Of a stretch of DNA of 64,000 nucleotides, positions 37,401 to 44,951 are shown piece after piece (position 1 is the first letter of the stretch; each line of letters starts with the position of its first letter). Under the pieces are notes generated by a model. The model was not told the DNA's origin and did no database searches. It was given only the letters and a program-made list of their open reading frames with translations. The stretch covers positions 717,418 through 781,417 of the forward strand of contig NZ_JBBCAT010000001.1 in NCBI RefSeq assembly GCF_037203705.1, in the 5' to 3' direction. Source of the DNA: Prosthecomicrobium sp. N25. Lineage in GTDB: Bacteria > Pseudomonadota > Alphaproteobacteria > Rhizobiales > Ancalomicrobiaceae. Position numbers and translations under genes: made by a program.

Positions 37401-39822
37401 CGTCGAGTTTCACCTTCGCCGCGTAGTTGGACGCGTCCGGGGCGGGTGACACGAACTCCTGGCTCGCGAACAGCGTCGCGGCCGTCCCGGTCGCGCCGCC
37501 GCCGCCGCTGGCGCGGAAATGCTCGCGCAACATGCCGTACATCGGATCCCGGGTCGCCTTGGCGCGCTCGCGGGCGATCACCTTTGCGAGGAATTCCGGA
37601 TCGTTGACGTTGTCGGGCTCGTGTGCACCGAGTGCCTCAATGCGCTCGCGCAAGAGCTTGGTGGCGCGGTCGGCCCCGATCGCCTTCTGGGTGAGGCGCG
37701 CCACCACGGCCTCGTCGGGATCCATTTCCTCCGGGCCGATATAGACGGCGAGTTCCGGCGACAAGAGTCGCGGCCCCAGCGCCGGGGCGGCGATCTCGCC
37801 GAAGCGCTTCGCGAACTCCGCGAAGGTCGTGAGGCCGTCCAGCCTTTCGGTGTCGATCTTGAGCACCTGGCGCGCCAGGCGCGCGCACCGGCGCGCCTCG
37901 GGCGTCTCCGGCCGGATCTTGTCCAGGAATGCGCCGTCCGCGCCGCTCTGCTCCCCCTCGATCAGTACCTGAGGCAACTCGACATCCTGCCGAAAATAGG
38001 CGCGCTCGGCCAGATGCTGGGGCGGGAACTCCACCACCAGGATCGGCTTGGTCCCGTCGGCGGCCTCCGCGAAGCGGCGCGGCGCGGGCGGGCCGTCCGG
38101 CGTCCGCCCGTCCGCCTTCCCCTCGGCCTTGTTGCGCACCCAGTCGGCATGGGTCTTCTGGAAGGCGAGGTCTTCGGGCGAAACCTGCGGCCGGCGGTCG
38201 GCGATGCGGCCGGGCGACTGCACCACGCGTGTCCGCCCCTCTCCCGCCACGATATCGAGCGCGTGAAAACGGAATACCAGCGCGGCCAGGTCCGAGGCCC
38301 GCGAGGCCCGCAGGCGCGCCGTATCGAGCGGCAGGCGCAACCGATGAGATGCGAGCTTGGGTGGCACGCCCCCGGCGTCGTCGAGCCGCACCCACCCGGC
38401 CGTGCCCAGGTCGCGCGGGTCCGCCGCGCCGTAGACGAAGCGGCAGGGTTCGCCGTCGAAATCGAGGCGCGAATAGGTGGCGTTGGCGAGCGCGATCGAC
38501 GCCGATGTCACCAGGAACGGCGCATCGAAAAGCTCCAGCCGGTCGTCCAGCGCGCGCGCCACCATGGGCGGGCGGAGCCGCGGGCGATCCTCCGTGGCAC
38601 GGCCGACCGCGTAATGCGGGCGGATCGAGAACCGGCCGAGCGCGGTCTGAAGGCGCCGATCGGAGTCCCGATCCTCGGCCGCCCGCCCGCCGACCGTCGG
38701 GCGCCAGCCGGGCACGGCCATGAAGGTGGTGGCCAGCCCCTTGGCGCTGCGCCGCCGTTCGACCACGCCGTAGGCCGCGCCGAAATGGCTCTCGACCCCG
38801 CCGGCCTCGAAGGTTGTGCGCTCCAGGCCGGCCAGCAGGGCCGCGGGCGGCCGATTGTCCGTGTAGCTTTCGGCCGCGAACCAGACGGACCCGCCCGAGG
38901 CGATCACGCGCGCGCCGCGCGGGCCCCCGAGCCGCACCTCGGCCGGTCCGACGTCCGGGGTTTCGGCCACCACGGCGGCGAAGATCGGGCTCGTCCGCCC
39001 CGCATCGGCCCGCGCCGCCCCGACCTGATCGCCCGGCCGCGGCTCGATCACCGGCCCCGGCACCGTGCTCTCGGCCTGCGCGCCGTAGATCCGGCGAAGT
39101 TGCTCGGACGGGGCGGTTTCCGGGCGCACCCAGGCCATGCGGAGCGCGCCGAGCTTCATCTCGCCGAAGGCGGCGAACCGGTCGTTCTTGTGCTTCGGCC
39201 GAACCGTCCACGTGCCATCCTTGTCGATGGCGATGCAGGCGCGCCCGGCGGGCCTGATCACGCCGTCGAACACGCGATCGAAGAACCGCCCGAGTTCCGC
39301 TGCGCTCGCCTCGAATTCGAAGTTTGGGAAAGTCTCCGGCTTCAGTGCGGCGCGCCCGCGCTCCGCGAAAGTCGAGCAGGAGAACTCGGCCGTCCATCCT
39401 TGCTTGGCACGATAGAGCTCGACTGCGACGCGCTGGTCGTCGAGCCGGCCGAACGCCGCGGGCACGACCTCCAGCCGGTGGGCCGCCCCGTTGAGGCTGT
39501 AGACGATCCCGGCCCGCGGCCCGAACGCGCGCGCCTCCAGGGTGAGCACCGGGAAGACGCGGGTGGTGCGCACCTCCGCGCCGTTCTTCGTCGAGATCTC
39601 GACCCAACGCAGCGACGCGATCGCTACCGTCGGACTCTGGCGGTTCGGGAAAAATTCCACAGTCAGCTCGGCCTTGTCGGGCGCGATGATGGGCGCGGCG
39701 GCTGCCGCGATGGTCAGCCCCGGGGCGGCGACCGAGCCACCGAGGCCAGCCAGCAGGCTGCGGCGATCCAGCACCGCGGCGCGGGCAATTGCGCCGATCG
39801 GGTCGAAGCGAAAGAAAGTCAT
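31453..39822 (-). CDS. Giant Tat-signal protein of unknown function (2789 aa)
   Basis: From MTFFRFDPIGAIARAAV. Residues 18-45 read LDRRSLLAGLGGSVAAPGLT followed by an Ala-rich stretch, a good twin-arginine signal, implying export of a folded protein. Residues ~50-1640 are mixed β/loop regions without a known motif. About 1640-2405 is a long Ala/Leu-rich helical region resembling a coiled or tape-measure-like segment (VIRVAAAVSAVHDAARGLL; LTQTLNTFTANLVKEVKEAL). About 2410-2789 is a Gly/Phe/Ser-rich β domain (LGGFSLGNVTFLNINLYTSIEL; YAPYGGGGFFSLTADSS; FKFSVSVERSEG). No family recognised. It overlaps the 1808-aa gene by TGATG. Few bacterial Tat substrates approach this size. Coding status is secure; function unknown. 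Confidence 0.83.
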   Translation of the reverse strand: MTFFRFDPIGAIARAAVLDRRSLLAGLGGSVAAPGLTIAAAAAPIIAPDKAELTVEFFPNRQSPTVAIASLRWVEISTKNGAEVRTTRVFPVLTLEARAFGPRAGIVYSLNGAAHRLEVVPAAFGRLDDQRVAVELYRAKQGWTAEFSCSTFAERGRAALKPETFPNFEFEASAAELGRFFDRVFDGVIRPAGRACIAIDKDGTWTVRPKHKNDRFAAFGEMKLGALRMAWVRPETAPSEQLRRIYGAQAESTVPGPVIEPRPGDQVGAARADAGRTSPIFAAVVAETPDVGPAEVRLGGPRGARVIASGGSVWFAAESYTDNRPPAALLAGLERTTFEAGGVESHFGAAYGVVERRRSAKGLATTFMAVPGWRPTVGGRAAEDRDSDRRLQTALGRFSIRPHYAVGRATEDRPRLRPPMVARALDDRLELFDAPFLVTSASIALANATYSRLDFDGEPCRFVYGAADPRDLGTAGWVRLDDAGGVPPKLASHRLRLPLDTARLRASRASDLAALVFRFHALDIVAGEGRTRVVQSPGRIADRRPQVSPEDLAFQKTHADWVRNKAEGKADGRTPDGPPAPRRFAEAADGTKPILVVEFPPQHLAERAYFRQDVELPQVLIEGEQSGADGAFLDKIRPETPEARRCARLARQVLKIDTERLDGLTTFAEFAKRFGEIAAPALGPRLLSPELAVYIGPEEMDPDEAVVARLTQKAIGADRATKLLRERIEALGAHEPDNVNDPEFLAKVIARERAKATRDPMYGMLREHFRASGGGGATGTAATLFASQEFVSPAPDASNYAAKVKLDAAGYTAAIEAAITSFGKLLAEGGEQIDLPAPARLSGRTRLAFRVDMAEMERRHGEAAVAFDFDALTDWQRFDLSVVRRAEKLFERYDDGRKPGRHDRREVQDVGEILRFQGLGGDGFGSAHQRLADIYRLAGLAPNDLETAIELPSRLELSPAQDATFITPERVPEAIYDEARGPCESPRPVPLWRARLDRTGPDARLRAVASPDFRPGVFLAASRDLVPQNGERLPGLTSPPRGPVPPWTLGPLDSDGRHWRPDSAQPIKIPFWKRFLQVWGRAAEPPPYRLPLDAYDRHELVAASSVYGLPVIGRRGEDGKLDPAGDQFEPPPGFELNDVEAESAIYRPRALDWSELSLSALGGSIVLDTSFSPPYAARLLDSRDGQRPLFDSFSIERWRQTTLLGRDITVEVVYKGFLFPLGHRASLVKLTERQFVTPRPGGPVSAVLIQRMFIKVSVPEKRYPAVGQPIGGRQWPPSALRILTTRTPDIIDPMMSASDVPLERPDVTPVPPWILNERARIFARGKLSTGLVFWPKTGILEAPFAFELDVPGEAGRVSVPLLFVDNVAAGDPVVMAAVAHFYENAAKVLPDRFGGPKDFRRVQHGGAVRRYAEARKSGDTSFKTNYWLLGVHGTVRQTPEQVVAKVTDEALTDDGFVGVNDLYAPTSLMVGADQPPFYPRLVEAQIQISQVERFTGRPAPAATVRFDGDYLRDGFPKTPPGGSGTPEIYLDVAETFRLAMGDQGDRAGALARPDSYVFVLSRLNGPMGGSDPNRGYLKDAVFGLAQEPHIRTIPALARRYTNARMPTARRPVRFAQAGASDVAAVPAAPSADSVHDLIFGDDYKLLGLVSLKKLIAGLLDPAGDQVPRLVETLGFGVASEAENALEVLRRGVLVPLQQVVAEAERTWKSAELDVGAGSGPRNSISISELYPEVGTALERLSLALAQAIAAADVIRVAAAVSAVHDAARGLLATIESFADDPLAALDRAARQVSGTLLADLTQTLNTFTANLVKEVKEALKALGTQVTAALIGALRTVADTVPERFVAPLPAFAAIYTDIDRDLRTLLEQAHATAVKAARSEGTLAGMVKAYRDSLPINVKDLEALGKKAVGDERRRFERELRAYTKAAAEITQETLQGLLADPALGEVIQLAEKIQDLAGKLTPDGVVKVLGAFAEERARLLVGAYADRAVSGLVAKACPAIDKLRLALAALIRPDETAGPRLAAAVHRVLKAIDTAKVDLAGTPAIPVLNAYAELVQTTGAALAADLADATRLAKTLSNVGCTGPGDLLTLVDAMARILPRARSALDRFAEIAATARGLFEQWRGLVLAPDPLVFVEACVAEFLGLLRDAQQVAVLALRDEAIRHVDEAIADLNAALGSMEAAARPDIAALVTDLNAWVAAVRSVNPAPQITAAILALEKPAKGYKERLQQLSDAFDGLGSAPGKLAMAVSTQTDALAKTLSHLLVPASVSTPAAAALRAIAGPIAAAHDAILAKRNIAYDRIVSDPYLRVALQTDQLLVDPPEPSKSLKEDKLAAETKFWDDLSKPGADVLAVLAATPAEDVTPYLQLSKPVTLLKRVFDTASRLLRGDISGLVDLQGLKQRIEEQIKYLVPTSATLSYDFDVPMKEVNVFQPAKGARLTIRTRTVVDLLEPSRSNASAEAKVGAFDILLLPDFNAVRLMFDGATCTVDRGASPEFKVRYRDFEIGDKLAFLQGLQSILTPKAGSGFFLRPLSGAPGIEAGYKLDLGGFSLGNVTFLNINLYTSIELPFSNREALFKISLGTRRDPFLISYAPYGGGGFFSLTADSSRIVEFEAAFEFGGMAAYTYGPLTGVGRVMSGFYIRKYRVPSANNPDQYVNQTEIYGTFFCGGSASVWIFSVAAALSVMIGSRGQGMFGIATFSYAFSIGFAKFKFSVSVERSEGQNFSGGGDRASLPAGDQIQLAGPMPRGETTTARCRLVNAAVSPAKNFATYARYFDASLGQPIGTID

Positions 39823-40501
39823 GGCATGACACTCCCGGCCCAACGTCGAGCGCAGGGGCAGTGAGGATACGGACGAATATCGCGCAAGACGAGACGCACC
39901 CTGCAGCGCAAAATGATCACACGCGCGGCGGTTTCGTCAGTATTCGCGGCGACTCTAGTCGTGGAGGGTGAGGAGGTAGGTGGATCGCGTCAAATCGAAT
40001 GATGAAAATATAATCATAGCGCTCCTCCATACTTAACAAAAAAGTTCCACCGAACCGACAGCATCGGCCCTCAAGGGGTGGTCTATTCAATGTGTCGGGC
40101 AATCTCGCGATGACGATTTCGGCTCTATTGGCTGCACTTTCTCATCGGAGAAGGCCTGAGAACTTCTTTAATATCAATGTGCCGAGGATACACGAGCTCC
40201 TGCACTTGGCAAGGTCTTTTTTGCGACCCTGCGCACCCATTCTCCCCCGGCACAACTGCCGTGCTGGACCTTCTTCTCTCAACGGCCAAAGCCGGCACGG
40301 GTCGGCTCAATCCGAGTTATATAGTTTAAAAGCTCTTCAGAAAAAAAATTCCATTGGCGAGGTTAGTGCTGGCGCTGAGTTGAGTTACGTTCCTGACTAT
40401 GGGTTGCTGCGTGAGTAACGCCCAATGACATGCGCCATGAACACGGCCTTGGCAACGATGACTTCGTGCGTCCCCGCAACCTTCCCAATCGCGCACGAGT
40501 A
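39823..40501 (+). other. Intergenic region upstream of the giant operon, nothing recognised
   Basis: 679 bases, markedly more AT-rich from about 39990 onward. It should contain the promoter of the giant gene pair on the minus strand. A 108-codon open frame on + (40092-40418) has no Shine-Dalgarno, signal or motif and is not called. Confidence 0.5.
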
Positions 40502-41115
40502 TTCACAAAGCCTGTGCTTCGAAGAAGAGCTTCAGGACGAAGGACGACCGCGGGCCGGACGATCCGCCGACGCCTCGGGGCCGCAATGCGGAGGTCGACC
40601 ATCGCAGCGAGAAGCGCTCGCACGGGACGCATTGCTCGACAACCAATCCCGATGCCCCGGCTTTACGACCCGGTCCTGGTCAGGAGGCCAAGGTCAGCTA
40701 TCTCGGCCGCGGTTGATGGTGAACCGCTCCGGGTTGCTGGTCGACGCCTGGGTTGCGCGTGTCTCAGGCCATGCCGAGCGCGTCGCCGCTGGCCACGTCG
40801 AGGCCCATGCCGACCGACCTCGCTCCTCGGCGCCGACCGTGGTTACCATGCGGCCGACATCGTGAACGGACTCAGGTCCATGAACGTTCGGCCGCTGCCG
40901 CCCAGAACCTCACCGCCGCATGGGTCGCTGGCGATAGACGGCCGCACCACGCGCCACGTCGGCTGTGCCGTCAACCAGCGGATCCGTAGGCCCAATGAGG
41001 ACAGCTTCGCCTGGAAATAAGATCATAGCCAGACTGGAACGACCCATGGTCCGCGGCGTCGGTAGGGCTTCCACCTTCGCCGCCGCGGCCTACAACTTGG
41101 TCCGGTTGCAATAAT
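40502..41115 (+). pseudogene. Degraded IS5-type transposase remnant
   Basis: Three reading frames together rebuild the C-terminal two thirds of an IS5/IS1182-like DDE transposase: KKSFRTKDDRGPDDPP, then RNAEVDHRSEKRSHGTHCSTT and GPGQEAKVSYLG in one frame; LMVNRSGLLVDAW and SGHAERVAAGHVEAHADRP in a second; LGADRGYHAADIVNGLRSMNV, AIDGRTTRHVGCAVNQRIRR and FAAAAYNLVRLQ in the others. At least two frameshifts and internal stops separate them, and the N-terminus is missing. Terminal inverted repeats could not be placed. It lies just outside the island's left direct repeat. Confidence 0.8.
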
Positions 41116-41493
41116 TCAACGCGGAGACGGCAAAGCGGACGTCTGCCGCCACGTCGCGGCAGTTGCAAACCGTTCTACTGGGGCCCCACGCCAGTCGGAT
41201 CGGGACCAAGCGCACGCGGCCGAGTCCGGAACCTTTATCCCGTTGCCCGCGAACAGCAATCGGGAAATCGTTGGTGCCCAGGAGAGGACTGGCACGACCC
41301 TACTGTGATCTATTGAAAAATATAGGCTTTTCGAGCGTCTCTGAGCCGCATGTGTACCAGTTCGGTGCCCCGGTCGCAACCAAGATGGATTCGGCTCCGA
41401 GTGTGGGAATCATAGTGCCCAGCGTGATTTGTACTTCTTGTGCAATCCGAACACCTCTCGGAGGATGATCTCCGCCCATGAAGGAGGACCATC
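41116..41493 (+). other. Non-coding stretch containing the left attachment repeat
   Basis: 378 bases between the transposase remnant and the RidA-like pseudogene. The only supported element is the 19-bp repeat at 41272-41290. Composition changes here from the GC-rich chromosome to the less GC-rich island. Confidence 0.5.
41272..41290. repeat. Left 19-bp direct repeat (att-like), tRNA-Leu 3' end
   Basis: TGGTGCCCAGGAGAGGACT is identical to 55593-55611. Read on the minus strand it is AGTCCTCTCCTGGGCACCA, the T-arm edge, acceptor stem and CCA of an alphaproteobacterial tRNA-Leu. It marks the end of the island opposite the integrase. The rest of the tRNA is absent here. Confidence 0.85.
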
Positions 41494-41800
41494 ATGAAAC
41501 GGTCTATCGTCGAAGTGGACGGCGTCCCGCCATTAGCGTCACCGACAAGCAACGCAGTGGTGGTCGGCAATCAATGCTGGATCAGCGGGCAACTGTCCAT
41601 CGGTGACGATCGGGTCATTTGGCAGGTGCAGTGAGAGCGGAAGCTGAGCGCGCATTCCGACACGTATCTAGGATCGCGCAAGCGGCCGGATTCTCGCAAT
41701 CGACATTGTATATGTCGACCAAACGATTTGCGAATCCCTCCCGATTCCATCAGGTCGGGTTCCGCTCCAAATAGCGCTGGCCGGCCCGCGCCGGAGACGT
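41494..41800 (+). pseudogene. Broken RidA (YjgF)-family gene
   Basis: A strong AAGGAGG precedes the ATG at 41494. The first frame reads PPLASPTSNAVVVGNQCWIS and then GQLSIGDDR, the start of a RidA-type imine deaminase, but stops at 41632-41634. The family continues in another frame with RAEAERAFRHVSRIAQAAGF and in a third with IDIVYVDQTI and GRPAPETSSQT-like text, so at least two frameshifts disrupt it. The first fragment of 46 codons could still be translated but would not fold as RidA. The right-hand end is approximate. Confidence 0.7.
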
Positions 41801-41854
41801 CCTCGCAAACGTGCCACCGCGTCCTACCACGGGTTTCACAACTCAGGCAGATCC

Positions 41855-41889
41855 CGGAAGGCGTCGATCAGGGGACCAGGCGCCTTCCG
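41855..41889 (-). terminator. Hairpin downstream of the RTX gene
   Basis: A perfect 9-bp inverted repeat, CGGAAGGCG and CGCCTTCCG, with a 17-base loop lies 13 bases after the RTX stop codon. No T-run follows on the minus strand, so intrinsic termination is uncertain; it may instead protect the 3' end of the transcript. Confidence 0.4.
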
Positions 41890-41902
41890 TATCCAATTCC
41901 AA

Positions 41903-44128
41903 TCAAAGAATAAAATCACTCGCGGTGAATGCGAAAGAACCGCTTACCTTGATTTCAAAATCCGCCTGTCCGTCGCCATTGGTATCCGCCTCGACATGGC
42001 TCCAGCCAAAGACGGCGGCGTCGTATCTAAGTTCGCCCGCGGTGCCCGTGAAACCATTGGTCCCGATAAATGAGAAGGACTGATTTCCTTGTGTCCCAGC
42101 GTTCGCGTCGATGAGGGCCAGGTCGAAAACATCTCCCACTTCGTAATCAAAAATTTGGTCACCGCCGTCTGAGACCGCCATGTACCTGAAAATGTCCTCA
42201 CCTGATCCACCCTTGAGTTGATCACTGCCGCCACCACCAATTATGAGATCTCGACCAGCATCGCCGTTGATGTTATCTCCACCGCCGCCTCCCAGGAGTG
42301 TATCCTTTCCTGCACCGCCATTGATAGTATCGTCGTAGATTGATCCCGTAACGCGGTCATCCCCCGAACTGGTGGTGATTGAAATCTGCTCTACATTCAC
42401 AATTTTACTGTCGTAAGGTAGACGGACAGTCACATTCGGATTGCTGAAGTCAAGAGTAAGACCGCGCGGCTTGGTAGTCGCCTCGAGATTCCATCGACTG
42501 AAGTCCATCTCGGCGTAATCGATACCGGTGCCGCCGTCAATTACGCATCCCTTACGATCATCCGGGCCGTTGAAGAGGCGATCATCGCCGCTACCGCCCA
42601 AAAGCGTGTCCCGCCCATCGTCCCCGATGAGGGCGTCGCTTCCGGCTCCGCCGGATAGCAAATCCTTTCCCGCACCGCCCCACACGGCGTCGTCGTACGA
42701 TCCTCCGGTGATGATGTCGTCTCCAGAGCCAGAAACGAAATAGATCGTTTCGACGTTCACGATACTGGTTCCATAAGCCAACGTCTGAACGGCGGTCGAA
42801 TCGGTAAAATCAGCTTTGATCGAAGTGTTAGCGTCATTGAAATAAATCTCTACCTTATCTACACCCTCACCTCCGTCGATATAGTCGCGAACACCGTCGT
42901 CGGACCCGATATTCGTTCCTACCGACGCATCCGGCTTCAGGTAGTCGTCCCCGGCACCTCCCAAGAGCGTATCTGAGCCGGTATTACCGTCTATAAAGTC
43001 ATCACCCGAGTCCCCGTTGAGCCAATCGTTGTCTTCCAATCCCAGCAGGGTATCAATTCCTTCTCCGCCTCTAATGCTGTCGTTTCCTGCGTTCCCAAAT
43101 ATCAAGTTACCTGCTTCTGCACCAAAAATCGTGTCATCGCCGGAACCCGACGCCAGTACGAGATATTCAATCCCGCGGACTCGCGTTCCATCCGGTAGCA
43201 CGGTTGTCACCGTTGGCTTACCGAAGTCGGCATCAATAGCATCGCTGCACGCACTGTAGTTGAGGTAAGCAGTATCGTCCCCGGAGCCGCCTTCTACGGT
43301 GTCCGCCAAGTTGTCATAGTTAAGATAAAATTGATCGTTGCCACTTCCACCACTAAGGGAATCTCGCCCGCTACCAGCGCCCAGGACGTCGTCGAAATCG
43401 CCCCCGATTACAGTGTCGTTACCTGCCCCGCCATTGAATGTAATCTGTTCCACATGGACAAGGAAACTGCCATCAGCCAGAGTTTGAAAAACATCGGGGT
43501 CGGAAATGTCGATATGAAAATCGATATCGGAGAACTGCCGGTCAATGTAAGCAGTATCGAGTCCGTCCATGCCATCAATCAAATCAGCATCGATGCTTTC
43601 GAAATAGTCGTCACCCGAACCGCCTACCATCCCGTCGAATCCTGCACCTCCAATCAGCGCGTCGTTGCCGTCATCTCCCTGCAGCCAGTCACCACCATCG
43701 TCTCCGGACAGATAATCGTCCCCGCCGTTACCTCGCAGAATATCATCACTACCATTACCAATAAGTTCATCGTTAAAATCCCCGCCAGTAACAATATCTT
43801 CGTCAGCGCCACCGTAAAAGCTCAACCGTTCAACGTTGACAATCTCCGTGCCATCCATTAAAATGTTCAGTATAGTAGAGTCAAAAATGTTCAGATTATA
43901 CGCGAAAGTTGATCCAGTTCGGTCTATGAGCGCGTAGTCGACACCGTTTCCCCCATCAATACTGTCAGCATCGTAGCTGTAAAGACTATCTTCGCCATCG
44001 CCACCCAGCAGTGTGTCGTATCCAAGCCGACCGTCGATAATATCATTACCAGCATAGCCGCTAATAAGGTCGGGGTCCGCAGTGCCGAAAAGAAAATCGT
44101 CCAGGTTCGAGCCATTGATGATAGCCAT
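41903..44128 (-). CDS. RTX (haemolysin-type calcium-binding repeat) secreted protein
   Basis: 741 aa made of arrays of GGxGxDxUx nonapeptides (GGAGNDTVIGG, GGSGDDTAYLN, GGAGKDTLLGG and others) separated by repeated linker units ending in phrases such as IVNVERLSF, LVHVEQITF and IVNVETIYF. The C-terminus is FAFTASDFIL, typical of a type I secretion signal, and there is no N-terminal signal. It should be exported by a type I system and fold in external calcium. No enzymatic domain is visible, so it may be a surface or matrix protein. The ATG at 44128 is favoured over 44134 by the spacing of GGGGGG. Composition is far less GC-rich than the chromosome, consistent with transfer. No secretion genes are nearby. 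Confidence 0.92.
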   Translation of the reverse strand: MAIINGSNLDDFLFGTADPDLISGYAGNDIIDGRLGYDTLLGGDGEDSLYSYDADSIDGGNGVDYALIDRTGSTFAYNLNIFDSTILNILMDGTEIVNVERLSFYGGADEDIVTGGDFNDELIGNGSDDILRGNGGDDYLSGDDGGDWLQGDDGNDALIGGAGFDGMVGGSGDDYFESIDADLIDGMDGLDTAYIDRQFSDIDFHIDISDPDVFQTLADGSFLVHVEQITFNGGAGNDTVIGGDFDDVLGAGSGRDSLSGGSGNDQFYLNYDNLADTVEGGSGDDTAYLNYSACSDAIDADFGKPTVTTVLPDGTRVRGIEYLVLASGSGDDTIFGAEAGNLIFGNAGNDSIRGGEGIDTLLGLEDNDWLNGDSGDDFIDGNTGSDTLLGGAGDDYLKPDASVGTNIGSDDGVRDYIDGGEGVDKVEIYFNDANTSIKADFTDSTAVQTLAYGTSIVNVETIYFVSGSGDDIITGGSYDDAVWGGAGKDLLSGGAGSDALIGDDGRDTLLGGSGDDRLFNGPDDRKGCVIDGGTGIDYAEMDFSRWNLEATTKPRGLTLDFSNPNVTVRLPYDSKIVNVEQISITTSSGDDRVTGSIYDDTINGGAGKDTLLGGGGGDNINGDAGRDLIIGGGGSDQLKGGSGEDIFRYMAVSDGGDQIFDYEVGDVFDLALIDANAGTQGNQSFSFIGTNGFTGTAGELRYDAAVFGWSHVEADTNGDGQADFEIKVSGSFAFTASDFIL

Positions 44129-44292
44129 GATCATCCCCCCGCTTACTGCATAGCGTCAGAGTTCATCCTAGAGATCTCATTTATAGTTAATTTTAGCTGA
44201 TCCTTAACAATTTCATATTGGGCGAAACACTTATGAGATTACTGGCTAGCCTGGTATACCCAAACGACTCGCGTCGGCGAGACACTTTCCGC

Positions 44293-44358
44293 GTCTCATA
44301 TAGGTAGGACTGCGGAATCCGAGACGGCAATCTCTGAGGGTCGTAACCCATATGAGAC
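44293..44358. promoter_or_regulatory. Inverted repeat upstream of the resolvase gene, res-like site
   Basis: GTCTCATATAGG at 44293-44304 and CCCATATGAGAC at 44347-44358 are inverted copies differing at one position, with their centres 54 bases apart. They end 14 bases before the resolvase ATG. Serine resolvases bind paired half-sites in res sites located next to their gene, and this arrangement would also allow autorepression. Confidence 0.5.
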
Positions 44359-44372
44359 AGCCGGAGCGGATC

Positions 44373-44951
44373 ATGACCATGTTTGGGTATGCGAGGGTCA
44401 GTACCACCGATCAGGATCTCTCGGTGCAGCGTGCCGCATTGTCCAGTGTCGGTTGCTTGATCATCCGGGAAGAGAAGCGGAGCGGTGCGAGCCGGGAAGG
44501 CCGGACGGAATTGCAGACTGTGTTGGATTTCATTCGAGACGGAGACACCCTGGTGGTTACGCGAGTGGACCGCTTGGCCCGCTCTCTTGGTGACCTTCAG
44601 GACATTGTTCGTCTCCTGAAAGCGCGTGGCGCATTCCTTAAAGCGACCGAGCAGCCGATCGACACCGGGACCGCTGCGGGTAAGGCATTTCTCGACATGT
44701 TAGGGGTCTTCGCCGAGTTCGAAACCAATCTGCGCCGCGAAAGGCAGATGGAGGGGATCGCACGGGCGAAAGCCGCGGGCGTATATAAAGGCCGACCGGC
44801 CAAGATCAGTGCCGATCAGATCCGCTCGATGAAGGCGGATGGTATTTCACCGACCGTGATTGCCACGATGTTGAGCATCGGGCGAGCGACAGTATATCGA
44901 GCTCTCGCCGGCGCTCCCGCATCACGAGCCGCACCAAGCCCTGATCCGTGA
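44373..44951 (+). CDS. Serine recombinase (resolvase/invertase family)
   Basis: 192 aa, the usual size of Tn3-type resolvases and Hin/Pin invertases. The catalytic Ser10 lies in MFGYARVSTTDQ; VVTRVDRLARSLGDL carries the conserved Arg pair; GKAFLDMLGVFAEFETNLRRERQMEGIARAKAAGVYKGRP is the E-helix linker; and the C-terminal IRSMKADGISPTVIATMLSIGRATVYRAL is the DNA-binding helix-turn-helix. GGAGCGGATC before the ATG at 44373 supports that start over 44352, which would sit on the repeat described separately. It converges with the nuclease gene, overlapping by 30 bases. Confidence 0.93.
   Translation: MTMFGYARVSTTDQDLSVQRAALSSVGCLIIREEKRSGASREGRTELQTVLDFIRDGDTLVVTRVDRLARSLGDLQDIVRLLKARGAFLKATEQPIDTGTAAGKAFLDMLGVFAEFETNLRRERQMEGIARAKAAGVYKGRPAKISADQIRSMKADGISPTVIATMLSIGRATVYRALAGAPASRAAPSPDP

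Noticed and set aside
37519-39864. A 781-codon open frame on the plus strand inside the 2789-aa gene
   Set aside because: Antisense shadow with Arg/Gly-rich composition and no start signal.
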